Assembly (NCBI RefSeq): GCF_001278705.1
Contig: NZ_CP012600.1
Location: 682,190-746,189, forward strand
DNA from: Bacillus gobiensis
GTDB lineage: Bacteria > Bacillota > Bacilli > Bacillales > Bacillaceae
Direction: 5' to 3'
DNA: 64,000 nucleotides
The position numbers and the translations under genes are program-made. Below the pieces are notes generated by a model. The model was not told where the DNA came from, did no database searches, and worked only from the letters and a program-made list of their open reading frames with translations. This document shows, one piece after another, positions 50,059 to 59,073 of the stretch. Numbering within the stretch: position 1 is the first letter of the stretch; every line of letters starts with the position of its first letter.

Positions 50059-51180
50059 ATGACTCGACATGTAGAAACGAAACTTGCACAAATTGGAAAC
50101 AAAAGTGAAGAAACGACAGGAGCTGTTAATCCGCCGATTTATTTTTCCTCGGCATACCGCCATTTAGGAATCGGCGAATCAACGGGTTTTGATTATATTC
50201 GCACGAAAAATCCGACAAGACAGCTTGTAGAAGATGCAATCGCAAGCCTTGAAGGAGGAACTAGAGGCTTTGCATTCAGCTCTGGTATGGCAGCCATTCA
50301 TACGATTATGGCGTTATTTAAAAGCGGAGACGAAATCATTGTTTCCTCTGATTTATATGGGGGAACCTACCGTTTGTTTGAAAATGAATGGAAAAAATAC
50401 GGACTTACTTTTATCTATGATGATTTAGATAATGAGGACTGTACGGAGTCAAACATCAATGAAAATACAAAAGCGATATTTCTTGAAACTCCGACGAATC
50501 CTTTGATGCAGGAAGTTAGTATCGAGAAGGTTGCAAACATTGCGAAAAAGCATAATTTACTGTTGATTGTAGACAACACCTTCTATACCCCGGTGCTTCA
50601 GCGTCCCATTGATGAAGGTGCGGATATTGTGATTCACAGCGCGACAAAGTATTTAGGCGGGCATAATGACCTTTTGGCCGGCCTTGTGGTAGCAAAAGGA
50701 GAAGAATTGTCGGAAGAGCTATTTCAGCATCAAAACGCAATTGGAGCTGTTTTAGCACCTTTTGATTCTTGGCTGTTAATGAGAGGAATGAAAACTCTTG
50801 CCTTGCGTATGAGACAACATGAAGAAAATGCTAAGGAGCTTGCGGCATTTCTTATCGAGCAGGAAGGAATCACCGACGTCTTATACCCAGGACGCGGGGG
50901 AATGCTTTCTTTTCGAATCCTGAAAGAAGAAATGGTTAATCCATTTTTAAAAAACCTGCAAACGATCTGCTTTGCTGAAAGTCTTGGCGGAGTTGAAAGT
51001 TTCATCACTTATCCTGCGACGCAAACCCATATGGATATACCAGAAGAGATTCGCATCGCAAATGGAGTCTGTAATCGGCTTTTACGCTTCTCTGTCGGGA
51101 TCGAAAATGTAGAGGACTTAAAGGATGATCTAAGAATTGCACTTGAGAAAGTAAAAGAGGAGGCTGTAACGTATGAGTAA
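50059..51180 (+). CDS. metI: Cystathionine gamma-synthase / O-acetylhomoserine thiolyase MetI
   Basis: 373-residue PLP enzyme of trans-sulfuration. Family motifs: YFSSAYRH, YIRTKNPTRQLVEDAIASLE, DNTFYTPVLQRP, and the PLP lysine in IHSATKYLGGHNDLLAG. It condenses an activated homoserine with cysteine (or sulfide). First gene after the S-box; overlaps metC by eight bases as in B. subtilis metI-metC (yjcI-yjcJ). Confidence 0.95.
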   Translation: MTRHVETKLAQIGNKSEETTGAVNPPIYFSSAYRHLGIGESTGFDYIRTKNPTRQLVEDAIASLEGGTRGFAFSSGMAAIHTIMALFKSGDEIIVSSDLYGGTYRLFENEWKKYGLTFIYDDLDNEDCTESNINENTKAIFLETPTNPLMQEVSIEKVANIAKKHNLLLIVDNTFYTPVLQRPIDEGADIVIHSATKYLGGHNDLLAGLVVAKGEELSEELFQHQNAIGAVLAPFDSWLLMRGMKTLALRMRQHEENAKELAAFLIEQEGITDVLYPGRGGMLSFRILKEEMVNPFLKNLQTICFAESLGGVESFITYPATQTHMDIPEEIRIANGVCNRLLRFSVGIENVEDLKDDLRIALEKVKEEAVTYE

Positions 51181-52342
51181 TAACTGGAGTTTTGATACAA
51201 GGCTTCTTCATAATGAGCATAAAACTGATGGGTCAACTGGTGCTGTCAGTGTACCTGTACAGCACGCTTCTACCTTCCATCAAGCTTCTTTTGACGAGTT
51301 TGGAGAATTTGATTACAGCAGATCAGGAAACCCGACAAGACAGGCGCTGGAAGAAACGATAGCCGCTCTAGAAGGAGGAGTAAGAGGATTTGCTTTTGCA
51401 TCAGGAATGGCTGCGATCTCTACCGCCTTTTTGCTGTTGTCAAAAGGAGACCATGTACTAGTGACAAGAGAAGTTTACGGGGGCACCTTCCGAATGGTGA
51501 CCGAGGTGTTAAACCGGTTTGGCATTGAGCATTCATTTGTTGATATGACTGATCTCAATGAGGTTGCGTTACATATTCAGCCAAATACGAAAGTCATCTA
51601 TATGGAAACACCGTCAAACCCGACCTTAGGTATTACAGACATTCGAGGAGTTGTAAAACTGGCGCGCGCAAATGGCTGTTTAACGTTTCTCGATAATACT
51701 TTTATGACGCCTGCACTTCAACGTCCGCTCGACCTTGGTGTAGATATTGTGCTGCATAGTGCAACGAAATTTTTGGGCGGACACAGCGATGTCTTATCAG
51801 GTCTTGCCGCTGTTAAGGATCCAGACCTTGCTCAAGAGCTTTATAAGCTGCAAAATTCATTTGGCGCGGTTCTAGGCGTCCAAGATTGCTGGCTTATTTT
51901 AAGAGGATTAAAAACGCTGCAAGTCAGGCTGGAAAGGTCAAGCCAAACAGCCAAGCAGCTGGCAGAGTACTTTAACGGACATCCGGCAGTAAAAAATGTG
52001 TATTATCCAGGGCTTTCTTCTCATCCGGGTGCTTCTATCCATAAGAGCCAGTCGCTGGGAGACGGTGCTGTACTTTCTTTTGAATTGGAAAATGAAGATG
52101 CAGTACGGAAAGTCGTCCGACAATTAAAACTGCCTGTATTTGCAGTCAGCTTAGGTGCTGTCGAATCCATCTTGTCGTATCCGGCAAAAATGTCTCATGC
52201 TTCTATGCCGAAAGAGGAAAGAGAAAAACGAGGAATTACTGACGGATTGCTCCGTCTAAGTGCAGGTGTCGAAGCAGCAGAGGACTTGATCAAAGACTTC
52301 GACCAAGCTCTTGAGGCTGTTTCATCTAGTTTTACGGTCTAG
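51173..52342 (+). CDS. metC: Cystathionine beta-lyase MetC
   Basis: 389-residue PLP enzyme splitting cystathionine into homocysteine, pyruvate and ammonia. Motifs: DYSRSGNPTRQALEETIAAL, YMETPSNPTLGITDI, and PLP lysine in LHSATKFLGGHSDVLSG. It is a paralogue of MetI and starts inside its end, with an AAAAGAGGAGG site. Confidence 0.95.
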   Translation: MSNNWSFDTRLLHNEHKTDGSTGAVSVPVQHASTFHQASFDEFGEFDYSRSGNPTRQALEETIAALEGGVRGFAFASGMAAISTAFLLLSKGDHVLVTREVYGGTFRMVTEVLNRFGIEHSFVDMTDLNEVALHIQPNTKVIYMETPSNPTLGITDIRGVVKLARANGCLTFLDNTFMTPALQRPLDLGVDIVLHSATKFLGGHSDVLSGLAAVKDPDLAQELYKLQNSFGAVLGVQDCWLILRGLKTLQVRLERSSQTAKQLAEYFNGHPAVKNVYYPGLSSHPGASIHKSQSLGDGAVLSFELENEDAVRKVVRQLKLPVFAVSLGAVESILSYPAKMSHASMPKEEREKRGITDGLLRLSAGVEAAEDLIKDFDQALEAVSSSFTV

Positions 52343-52356
52343 AGTTGTGCCTGATC

Positions 52357-52392
52357 AGGAACCCTGTTTTTAGCAGGGATTCCTGTTTTTTC
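52357..52392 (+). terminator. Terminator of metI-metC
   Basis: AGGAACCCTG / CAGGGATTCCT with a single bulge, followed by TTTTTT. Confidence 0.85.
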
Positions 52393-52513
52393 AGGAACTA
52401 AACAGTGTTGTCGATTTTCATAGTTGATTGATTTAATTTTCTTCTTATCATAAACTCTACCAGTTGGCTTAATTTATCTAGAAATAGAAAATTAGACAAG
52501 GTTAAAAAAACTA

Positions 52514-52542
52514 TTGACGAAAATAAGTTATCTGATTATAAT
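52514..52542 (+). promoter_or_regulatory. tRNA-Val promoter
   Basis: TTGACG, exactly 17 bases, TATAAT, a near-perfect vegetative promoter 40 bases before the tRNA. Confidence 0.85.
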
Positions 52543-52581
52543 AATGTATGTCGGTACATATTCCAGCGTATTGATTTATCC

Positions 52582-52654
52582 GATTCCGTAGCTCAGCTGG
52601 GAGAGCGCTACCTTGACAGGGTAGAGGTCGCTGGTTCGAGCCCAGTCGGAATCA
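52582..52654 (+). tRNA. tRNA-Val (anticodon GAC)
   Basis: Full cloverleaf: acceptor GATTCCG / CGGAATC, D-arm GCTC..GAGC, anticodon stem CTACC / GGTAG with loop TTGACAG (anticodon GAC), T-arm CTGGG.TTCGAGC.CCAG. Discriminator A; CCA is not encoded. A strong terminator follows at 52703. Its 3' half is a plausible integration site for the element whose broken integrase lies next to it. Confidence 0.95.
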
Positions 52655-52702
52655 TTGGGTGCCAAACCCCGAGAACCCTTATGGAACAAGGGATTCTCAT
52701 AT

Positions 52703-52740
52703 AAAAAAGCCACTTCTTCGGAAGTGGCTTTTTATTTTTT
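52703..52740 (+). terminator. Terminator after tRNA-Val
   Basis: AAGCCACTTC / GAAGTGGCTT with a TTCG loop and a long T-run. An additional hairpin (GAGAACCCTT / AAGGGATTCTC) lies between it and the tRNA. Confidence 0.9.
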
Positions 52741-52877
52741 GATTTCTTCCAACCGACCAAACAACTGACCTTTTCAATTTCTAGCCTCTAAAAATGCATT
52801 TCCGGCATCTGAATCCAACTTCCTGGTGATATGTGTATATACCTTCGCCCTTATCATGCCTTGTTAAAATATCGAAT

Positions 52878-53208
52878 CAAATTCCGAACTTTAATTTTCT
52901 GTACAGTGGCCTTTTTGAAATACGGAAGATTAAGGACTCTATTGTATATTGATAGACCTCCTGAGTCCTAGGATCAAGAGTGTACGGAGCAAAATCAACA
53001 TTCCACTTTTCATACAACGCTTCGAATTTGATATTATCATGATCAACTAAGTTGCCCTACTTCGAGTCGTGCTAATATTTTTTTTAGCTTCTCTATTATT
53101 ATTTCATTGGTGATTCTTAAATTTACGAATCCGTCGTCCAGTAGAATCATATCCCAACTCCAAGCGGAATTCGTATGTCCCTGGTCTTACTTGTCTAAAA
53201 CTACTCAT
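52878..53208 (-). pseudogene. Broken phage-type tyrosine integrase, N-terminal part
   Basis: Starts at ATG 53208 (minus) after GGAGAGAAGA: MSSFRQVRPGTYEFRLELGY then DSTGRRIRKFKNHQ and a stop. This is the N-terminal arm-binding domain of tyrosine integrases. In shifted frames it continues with KKILARLEVGQLS and FEALYEKWNVDFAP, then RTQEVYQYTIESLIF, i.e. the core-binding domain. The catalytic domain (R..HxxR..Y) is not found before the tRNA terminator. Position beside tRNA-Val, pointing at it, is the normal place of an integrase gene at its attachment site. Confidence 0.8.
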
Positions 53209-53269
53209 GTTCTTCTCTCCATTAACATTTCATTTTTAACTTTCTAAATAGTTTTCTACGATGAGGAAT

Positions 53270-53917
53270 TTAAGCGCAAGACTTCAGAAAGATCAGGAAT
53301 TTGAAAAATGAATTGTTTAAAATGAATCGGGTTCCCACCATATTTAAGAATTCGCAGTTTCGAGGATAGTCATGATTTAAAATCAATTCGTTCATAGTAA
53401 CAGAAATCGCGGGCATCGAAGCATCGAACATATCACGATAGAAATATTCAAATGGAGGCTGCAAATCAAAATAAATCACCGGCTTGTCCCAATTAATATG
53501 ATCAAAAGTAAGTACATATCAATATGACACTAGTTTTTCGTTCACATATTCTTGATAGACTCTTTGCTTAATCATTACTATCCACACCTTTCTTTTAAGT
53601 TGTAGATAAAGTTTTAAAAGAATTGCCCTAGTTTCTGCAGAATATGGAGGAGTTTTCTTAGGTGGCATGAAATCTTGAAACATCTCATCAAATTTTTTCT
53701 TGTTCAATTTTTCGTCGAAAAAGGTTCTAGCGTTTTTTCGCGAATTTTTTGTGACTCCAAATTCCTTAGCGATAAAAGGTACGCCAACTTTTATATTCGA
53801 GTAGTTAGTAATGTTGTACTTCAGCACGGCGGACACAGGAAAATTATCAGGAAGAAAAGGTAGCATTTTGGGATATTTACAGGAAACGGTGAAGTAGAAT
53901 GATCCGAGCCTTAACAC
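53270..53917 (-). pseudogene. Disrupted gene of unknown function
   Basis: Two minus-strand open frames read as one protein once an indel near 53518 is ignored. The first (53519-53917) reads KMLPFLPDNFPVSAVLKYNI, then KKTPPYSAETRAILLKLYLQ to NEKLVSY. The second starts upstream of its ATG with TFDHINWDKPVIYFDLQPPF and goes on to MPAISVTMNELILNHDYP. I do not recognise the family. The segment lies between the broken integrase and phage genes, so it is probably element cargo. Confidence 0.5.
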
Positions 53918-54125
53918 AAATCATACTGCTGCCCGGGCAAGAGACACGGAATCGAGAATGGCTTGAGGCTGATGGGAGATAGAGGAGTGAACAAATTAAA
54001 CATTCTAATCTTGCCGATGGGAGCAGTCCGCCTGACATATTAAGGCAAATTCAAAGATAAAAACGCTCAAAGGTACTTAACTTACAAAAGAGCTATCCAA
54101 TGGCAGTTGAAACATTAATTGAAAG

Positions 54126-54153
54126 TGCACTAGATTATTACAGGTCTAGTGCA
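54126..54153. repeat. Perfect inverted repeat 9-10-9
   Basis: TGCACTAGA and TCTAGTGCA separated by ten bases, with no T-run after it. It overlaps the degraded 5' part of the RusA-like gene, so it may be chance within coding remains. Confidence 0.4.
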
Positions 54154-54171
54154 TGTGGATTATGATTTAAC

Positions 54172-54390
54172 ATGCCGATTCCTTCGAGCTGGAGTGGCAA
54201 AAAGAAAGAAGCTGCAGTTGTTACCCAGCATTGTAAAAAGCCTGATATAGACAATCTAACAAAGGGCCTCTTCGATTCTCTTAATCAATTGATCTGGGCA
54301 GATGATAATCAGGTTGTTAGTATCTCAGTTTACAAGGTTTATGAGGAAACGCCAAGTATTGAAGTTCTAGTGAAGGAGGTTGCTTCATGA
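54172..54390 (+). pseudogene. RusA-like Holliday junction resolvase, C-terminal fragment
   Basis: 72 residues starting MPIPSSWSGKKKEAAVV, with KKPDIDNLTKGLFDSLNQLI and WADDNQVVSISVYKVY: the catalytic aspartates of RusA (D in PDIDN and DD in ADDNQ) are present. The upstream segment in another frame (VHVDYDLTCRF) looks like the strand just before this motif, so the N-terminal half has been lost or frameshifted. Homologous to skin/PBSX YqaN-type genes. The following gene starts on its stop (ATGA), as in phage operons. Confidence 0.75.
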
Positions 54391-54548
54391 GCACAAAAAC
54401 TAGAAATGATCATCTACCGGGAGAGGTTGTTACATGGAAAATGATAGAATCTGAACGGCTAGCGTACATAGCCAAGCATCTGATCTTTCTAGAGGAGAAG
54501 CCGAAGCTATTTGACATGGTTGAGCAAACACCTTGGTCAAAAAATTAA
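54387..54548 (+). CDS. Small phage-type protein, unknown
   Basis: 53 residues (MSTKTRNDHLPGEVVTWKMI to VEQTPWSKN). Start overlaps the RusA stop and GAAGGAGG lies before it, the typical arrangement after rusA in Bacillus prophages. No recognised domain. Confidence 0.5.
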   Translation: MSTKTRNDHLPGEVVTWKMIESERLAYIAKHLIFLEEKPKLFDMVEQTPWSKN

Positions 54549-54712
54549 AAAGCCCGAGCAGAGCCCGGACAATAAAAATGTAGGAGGTTTCTATTGTAAC
54601 ATGGGTTCTGCTCCAATTTGGAGGTACTTATGGAGGATAAAATACAGGAAATTGGAATGAAGCCAGCATCCGTACAATAATATTTGAGGATTCATACATC
54701 GTGGAAATAAGG

Positions 54713-54877
54713 ATGGAGTCATTTGATTATCTCATAGAGCAAGCTGAAAAGGTTGTTAACGTAGAAAATGAACGCTATTATCAAGCTTTGATTGACATTA
54801 CAAGAAATCCATCGATCCAAAGTGCAAATCAAATGTACAAAGTCGCACTAAAAGCACTGGCAGGTGATCCCGAATGA
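54713..54877 (+). CDS. Small phage-type protein, unknown
   Basis: 54 residues, MESFDYLIEQAEKVVNVENE to YKVALKALAGDPE, helical and acidic. Ribosome-binding site is weak (AATAAGG directly before ATG), so it may be the C-terminal end of a longer broken frame. Likely prophage remnant by position. Confidence 0.4.
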   Translation: MESFDYLIEQAEKVVNVENERYYQALIDITRNPSIQSANQMYKVALKALAGDPE

Positions 54878-55085
54878 TGCCAAAACACATTGAAATTCTA
54901 CATACAGAGTTAGCGACAAAGAACTAAGTGATAACCGTCCAGGAGCTCTCTAAAAAATATGAGGAGCATCCTGAGGATATACTGCACTTGCCGAACGAAA
55001 CAAGGATTTGACGGCTGCATTTGCCGGGGCTGCGACAGTTGTATTATTTGTGATCATGGTTTTGTTGCCGGGATGGATTGGGTGA
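54875..55085 (+). pseudogene. Remnant of a small membrane protein of phage type
   Basis: MPKHIEILHTELATKN meets an early stop; later in another frame ALAERNKDLTAAFAGAATVV continues into a membrane helix LFVIMVLLPGWIG and a stop at 55083. I read it as one decayed gene, but the two pieces may be unrelated. Confidence 0.3.
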
Positions 55086-55173
55086 GTAGACCAATACTGT
55101 ATAACTAGTTAGTATCTTTTTCGAAATATTAATCATACAAATGCCTATACTTTTTCAAGTATAGGCAGACAAT

Positions 55174-55704
55174 TTAATCTGTTACTAATAACGAGTATAG
55201 ATTGAGATCAATAAATCGTCCTTTTGATCTTTCTACTTTTCTCATTGTTCCTTCAAAGAGGAAACTTAATTTTTTAAGGACTTTAATTGAGTTAACATTT
55301 TCAGGTTCTACTTTTGCTTCTATTCGATTAAGATTTAAATCGTTAAAAGCATATTTTATTAAAAAAGAAATAGCTTCTGGAGCATAACCTTTGCCCCAAT
55401 AATGTTTATCAATTTCGTAACCAATTTCTGTTTTGGCATTTTCGAAATCTAAAATGTTATAACCACAAGAACCAATAATTTTATTTGATTCCAACTCAAT
55501 TATTGAATAACGAATTGCAGTGTTTTCTTTTGATAATTTATCAAATAACATAATCATTTCTTTTGCTTGTTTTTGATCAGTGAACCTATCAATATTCATA
55601 AATCTAGTTACTTCTGGATCAGACCAAATTTGAAACAAGCTATCCGAGTCAGATGATTTCATCTTTCTTAATAGTAATCTTTTGGTGCTTAACTCTGTAA
55701 TCAA
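55174..55704 (-). CDS. RimJ/RimL-type GNAT acetyltransferase
   Basis: 176 residues from TTG 55704 (minus), eight bases after GGAGG; an ATG 15 bases upstream overlaps that site. Start ITELSTKRLLLRKMKSSDSD is typical of Acetyltransf_3 proteins, then IIGSCGYNIL, EIGYEIDKHYWGKGYAPEAI with the acetyl-CoA loop, and NVNSIKVLKKLSFLFEGTMR. It could acetylate ribosomal protein ends, other proteins or small amines. The AT-rich gene is inserted among prophage remnants. A hairpin (55143-55166) follows. Confidence 0.82.
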   Translation of the reverse strand: MITELSTKRLLLRKMKSSDSDSLFQIWSDPEVTRFMNIDRFTDQKQAKEMIMLFDKLSKENTAIRYSIIELESNKIIGSCGYNILDFENAKTEIGYEIDKHYWGKGYAPEAISFLIKYAFNDLNLNRIEAKVEPENVNSIKVLKKLSFLFEGTMRKVERSKGRFIDLNLYSLLVTD

Positions 55705-55915
55705 TACTTTTACCTCCATTAGTTTTTATTTTGGGGTCAAGATATTGATATCTGTGCATAGTTCAGTCCTTTCATATAAAGGTAATAAAATTATACAAGT
55801 TTTCAGCTATATTTAAAATCTTTAATAGATGGTATTGCACAGTACCTCAGAAAAGAAATTTTGGACATGGTGAAGCATACTTTCGACTTTTGGCCATTTA
55901 TTAGGAGGGAACATT

Positions 55916-56116
55916 ATGAGACTAAAAGAATTGAAAATCGATCCTATTACAATGAGACTAGAAGTTGATATAATGGAAGAGCAGGAAAACTTTTCAATTG
56001 TGGTCAGCAAAGGCACAGCAAAAATGACCAAGCTTCCCCCGCATGGTGAGACGAAGATTATTACACACCAGGGCAAGGTGAAGCGCGTTAAGTTTGATGA
56101 GGGGGAAGAGTTTTGA
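55916..56116 (+). CDS. xtrA: PBSX-like phage protein XtrA
   Basis: 66 residues, MRLKELKIDPITMRLEVDIM to LPPHGETKIITHQGKVKRVK, ending EGEEF. I recognise it as a close relative of XtrA of the defective prophage PBSX. TAGGAGGGAA precedes the ATG. In PBSX, xtrA lies at the end of the early region before the late sigma factor gene xpf, which is absent here. Function unknown. Confidence 0.8.
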   Translation: MRLKELKIDPITMRLEVDIMEEQENFSIVVSKGTAKMTKLPPHGETKIITHQGKVKRVKFDEGEEF

Positions 56117-56287
56117 GTTTAACAAGAGAAAATATCGATTCCAAAGAATTAGTCTTACACAATGTTTGGTACTATAAAAGCATGAAAACAAATATGAGTA
56201 TTGTTAGTTTTTTCTGAGCCTAATTTGTTTATTTGAATTAGTGGTGAATAGTAAGACTTTAAGGATATAAAAGTAAGGGAGGATGAT

Positions 56288-56770
56288 ATGATGAATCAAT
56301 TTGGAACACTACATAAGTCAAATGGTCGTTATGCTCTAAGATTTGAACGCTTTTTCTCTTATAAACCCGAAGATGTTTTCCGTGTCATTACGAATCCTAG
56401 TTACTTCTCCCAATGGTACCCTTTCGCAACGGGGGAAATGGAACTCAGATCAGGAGGTAAGATTGCCTTCGATGACGGTGAAGGGTCGACATATGAAGGT
56501 ATCATAACTGAATTAAAAAAACCCCATACTTTTGAGTTCCGCGAAGTTGATGATTTGATACAAATCTCATTACTAGAAGAGGATGAAGGATGCCAAATGG
56601 CCTTCACCCACATTTTCGACGATAAGGAAATGGCAATGTATACTGCTGCAGGATGGCATCGATGTCTGGATGTACTTCACCAGATAGTCAACGGACATCC
56701 AGTTGAATGGAAAGATAATTCAGCTGAGTTAAGGGGATTTTATCGGGAAGCATTTGATCGAATTAGTTAA
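56288..56770 (+). CDS. SRPBCC (AHSA1-like) domain protein
   Basis: 160 residues from ATG 56288 (second ATG at 56291) with AAGGGAGG upstream. The START/Bet v1-like pattern is clear: FERFFSYKPEDVFRVITNPS, YFSQWYPFATGEMELRSGGK, YEGIITELKKPHTFEFRE, and a C-terminal helix GWHRCLDVLHQIVNGHPVEW. These proteins bind hydrophobic ligands or act in stress responses; no ligand can be named. It is host-like cargo within the phage remnant. Confidence 0.82.
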   Translation: MMNQFGTLHKSNGRYALRFERFFSYKPEDVFRVITNPSYFSQWYPFATGEMELRSGGKIAFDDGEGSTYEGIITELKKPHTFEFREVDDLIQISLLEEDEGCQMAFTHIFDDKEMAMYTAAGWHRCLDVLHQIVNGHPVEWKDNSAELRGFYREAFDRIS

Positions 56771-56928
56771 ATATTATGGAAATAATTCTTTAGAGACTAT
56801 TAAACGTATGGTATAGGAATTCTCCAAAGGTGCTTATTCCATATAAGGGCGCGAATTGGGTATTCGGATAATCATGTGGAAACCTCAAAAAACTTCATAC
56901 CTGAACATACAGTAAGGGAGGATGTATC

Positions 56929-57279
56929 ATGACCAAACATAAGATCTATACAATGAGTGTCACAAGTGTCTATCCCCATTATGTTACGAAGGCGGAGAAA
57001 AAAGGACGTACGAAAACTGAAGTCGATGAAATCATCTGTTGGTTGACAGGGTATAGCCAGGAAGAGTTAGAAGCGCAACTGGAAAAACAGACAGACTTTG
57101 AGACCTTCTTTGCGGAAGCTCCCCGACTGAATCCTTCACGGACTTTGATCAAAGGTGTGGTCTGCGGTGTCCGAGTGGAAGACATTGAAGAACAAACTAT
57201 GCAGGAAATTCGCTATTTGGATAAGCTGATCGATGAGTTAGCAAAGGGAAAAGCGATGGAGAAGATTTTGCGGAAATAA
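56929..57279 (+). CDS. DUF2200 family protein
   Basis: 116 residues, [33 protein letters not shown] middle and [20 protein letters not shown] with the end [20 protein letters not shown]. This pattern is that of the DUF2200 family, widespread in Firmicutes, of unknown function. TAAGGGAGG precedes the ATG. No operon partner. Confidence 0.85.
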   Translation: MTKHKIYTMSVTSVYPHYVTKAEKKGRTKTEVDEIICWLTGYSQEELEAQLEKQTDFETFFAEAPRLNPSRTLIKGVVCGVRVEDIEEQTMQEIRYLDKLIDELAKGKAMEKILRK

Positions 57280-57413
57280 TAATTAAAATTCCGATTACTC
57301 GAAAATAGCTGTCTTAAATTATCGGGCGCTTTCTGAAATAAGGAAAGCGTCTTTCTTCAAGGGCGCGATTGTGGAAGAATGTAATGAACGAACTAAATAA
57401 AGCTATTAACCAC

Positions 57414-57446
57414 AAAAAAGCATTCTTTAAAGAGAGTGCTTTTTTG
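57414..57446. terminator. Bidirectional terminator-like hairpin
   Basis: AAAAAAGCATTCT / AGAGTGCTTTTTT with a six-base loop; T-runs on both strands. Confidence 0.7.
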
Positions 57447-57495
57447 TTTGCCCTAAGCATGGCGTTAAAAGGCATATTTTTTATGCACTCCAAAC

Positions 57496-57840
57496 AGGCG
57501 CGAACAGATTGAGGGTGCTGAAAAAACTCGTAATCGCGAATCAATAGTCAATAAAGCCTTGAAGGTTGCAAAAGAAAAGAACCTTCCAGATGGCATTATT
57601 GACTTTTTTATTGGTGATGATGAGGAAACGACAACGGCTAACCTTGCAAAGTTTGAAGAAGTTTACAGCAATGGTGTACAGGATGCCGTTGATAAAAAAT
57701 TCAAGGATTCAGGTCGTAAATTACCTGGTCAAAGTGGTTCAGGTGAAGGTGCCGATTACGGGAAACAACTAGCTAAGGATTTTGCAGAAAACAACAAAGG
57801 GCTTGAAGATGCTCAAAAATCTTATTTTGATAAGAAGGAA
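57496..57840 (+). pseudogene. Phage scaffold protein fragment (DUF4355-like)
   Basis: Open frame without start: REQIEGAEKTRNRESIVNKA, LKVAKEKNLPDGIIDFFIGD, DEETTTANLAKFEEVYSNGV, QDAVDKKFKDSGRKLPGQSG. This is the C-terminal part of the scaffold proteins of siphophages (DUF4355 type), which begin with a long acidic coiled coil that is missing here. The frame breaks at about 57840 where a piece of an aldo-keto reductase gene begins, so the two were joined by deletion. Confidence 0.65.
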
Positions 57841-57847
57841 ATGACCG

Positions 57848-58246
57848 ATGAAATTAGAGCTCTTTCCTGCTTGCGAACAACACAACGTCGGTGTTATCGT
57901 CCGAGTACCATTGGATGAAGGAGGTCTGACAGGAAGGATTACTCCTGATACGATATTTCCTGAAGGTGATTTTCGAAATAATTATTTCAGAGGAGACCGG
58001 AAACAGGAAGTTTTTGATCGTGTACAAAGGATTACTGCTAATCTGGATATCTCTTTGGAGCAGATGCCGGAAACAGCACTTCGCTTCATTTTGAGTCATC
58101 CAGCAGTGTCAACAGTCATTCTTGGAATGCGTTCTGTTCGTCATACCGAAATGAATTGTCGAGTAGGGGATGGAAAGGGATTGTCTCCGGAGCAGCTAGA
58201 AAAATTGAAGCCTCACAGATGGATTCGTAATTTTTATAAACAGTAA
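57848..58246 (+). pseudogene. Aldo-keto reductase, C-terminal fragment
   Basis: 132 residues with [60 protein letters not shown] and [13 protein letters not shown]: the last third of an NADP-dependent aldo-keto reductase. The catalytic Asp/Tyr/Lys/His part (about 190 residues) is absent. The apparent ATG is only the junction codon. Inactive by inference. Confidence 0.8.
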
Positions 58247-58297
58247 AGAAAATTGTATGCTAATTTCAAACAGTTAGCCATGCATTTGTCTAAGTTT

Positions 58298-58324
58298 AGA
58301 AAGCTCACAATAAGTGAGCTTTCT
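58298..58324. terminator. Terminator between converging genes
   Basis: AGAAAGCTCAC / GTGAGCTTTCT, short loop; serves the minus-strand gene and the aldo-keto reductase remnant. Confidence 0.75.
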
Positions 58325-58343
58325 TCAAGTCCTTTCTGGTTAT

Positions 58344-58565
58344 TTAAACTTTTGAGATGATAAACTTATCCTCCATGTAAACAAACCACTTATTCTTTTC
58401 CTTATCCCATATAATCCTATTTTGAACGATAAGGTTCTTTACGATTTGCCGCAGTTCTTTTTCTGTCCGGCCAGTTTTGATTTTCAGTAGCTTTAGAGTT
58501 ACAGGGTCATGAGAAAGAGTCTTGTTGAAAATGATCCGAAAGACCTTCCTTTCAATGTCACTCAT
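58344..58565 (-). CDS. Small winged-helix-like hypothetical protein
   Basis: 73 residues: MSDIERKVFRIIFNKTLSHD, LLKIKTGRTEKELRQIVKNL, then a WFVYMEDKFIISKV end. AAAAAGGAG precedes the ATG. The helix-turn-helix-like middle (KTGRTEKELRQIVKNLIVQN) followed by a strand pair suggests a small winged helix, possibly DNA binding; not recognised as a named family. Confidence 0.6.
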   Translation of the reverse strand: MSDIERKVFRIIFNKTLSHDPVTLKLLKIKTGRTEKELRQIVKNLIVQNRIIWDKEKNKWFVYMEDKFIISKV

Positions 58566-59073
58566 TTAACTTAACTCCTTTTTGTCTTAATCATATAGGA
58601 GCATATGTTCTATTTCGGCTTGAAAAAAGATGGCTCTTTTTCGAAAAGAACCATCTTTTAGTGAAACACATATAACCTTAGTGAAAGCATAACAGCCTTC
58701 TGTTTTAAGTTGTATCAACAGCGTACATTTTATACGTAATTTCGTGTAAAATTTCCAATTGAGTTTTTTAATTTATCCATTTTTTAAATTCTGCATAACT
58801 TAAAGTATGTTTTCAATTTTTATCACTCTAGCTTAGTTAGCTTCATTGGTCACCTAAAAAGTGACCTCTTCTTTTTAAAAATAAAGAGCCACACTCGAAG
58901 CTTGAAGCAAAAAAATAAAGATAGAAATTCCGGTTAGTAAGATTTAGTGGATAAACTTTTTTAATAAACTGTCACAGGTTTAACGAGAAGGCAAGAAGCC
59001 TTCTCGTTTTTTGTGCAGGATCCATCAGTGCCAAATGCATTAGATAAAGGTACTCTAACTGAGGGAAAACCTA
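58566..59073. other. Intergenic region with several hairpins
   Basis: No gene seen. Three inverted repeats: GATGGCTCTTTT / AAAAGAACCATC (58630-58657), GGTCAC / GTGACC (58848-58865) and a strong plus-strand terminator AACGAGAAGGC / GCCTTCTCGTT with T6 (58982-59012). Several terminators without genes between them suggest deleted genes. Confidence 0.5.
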
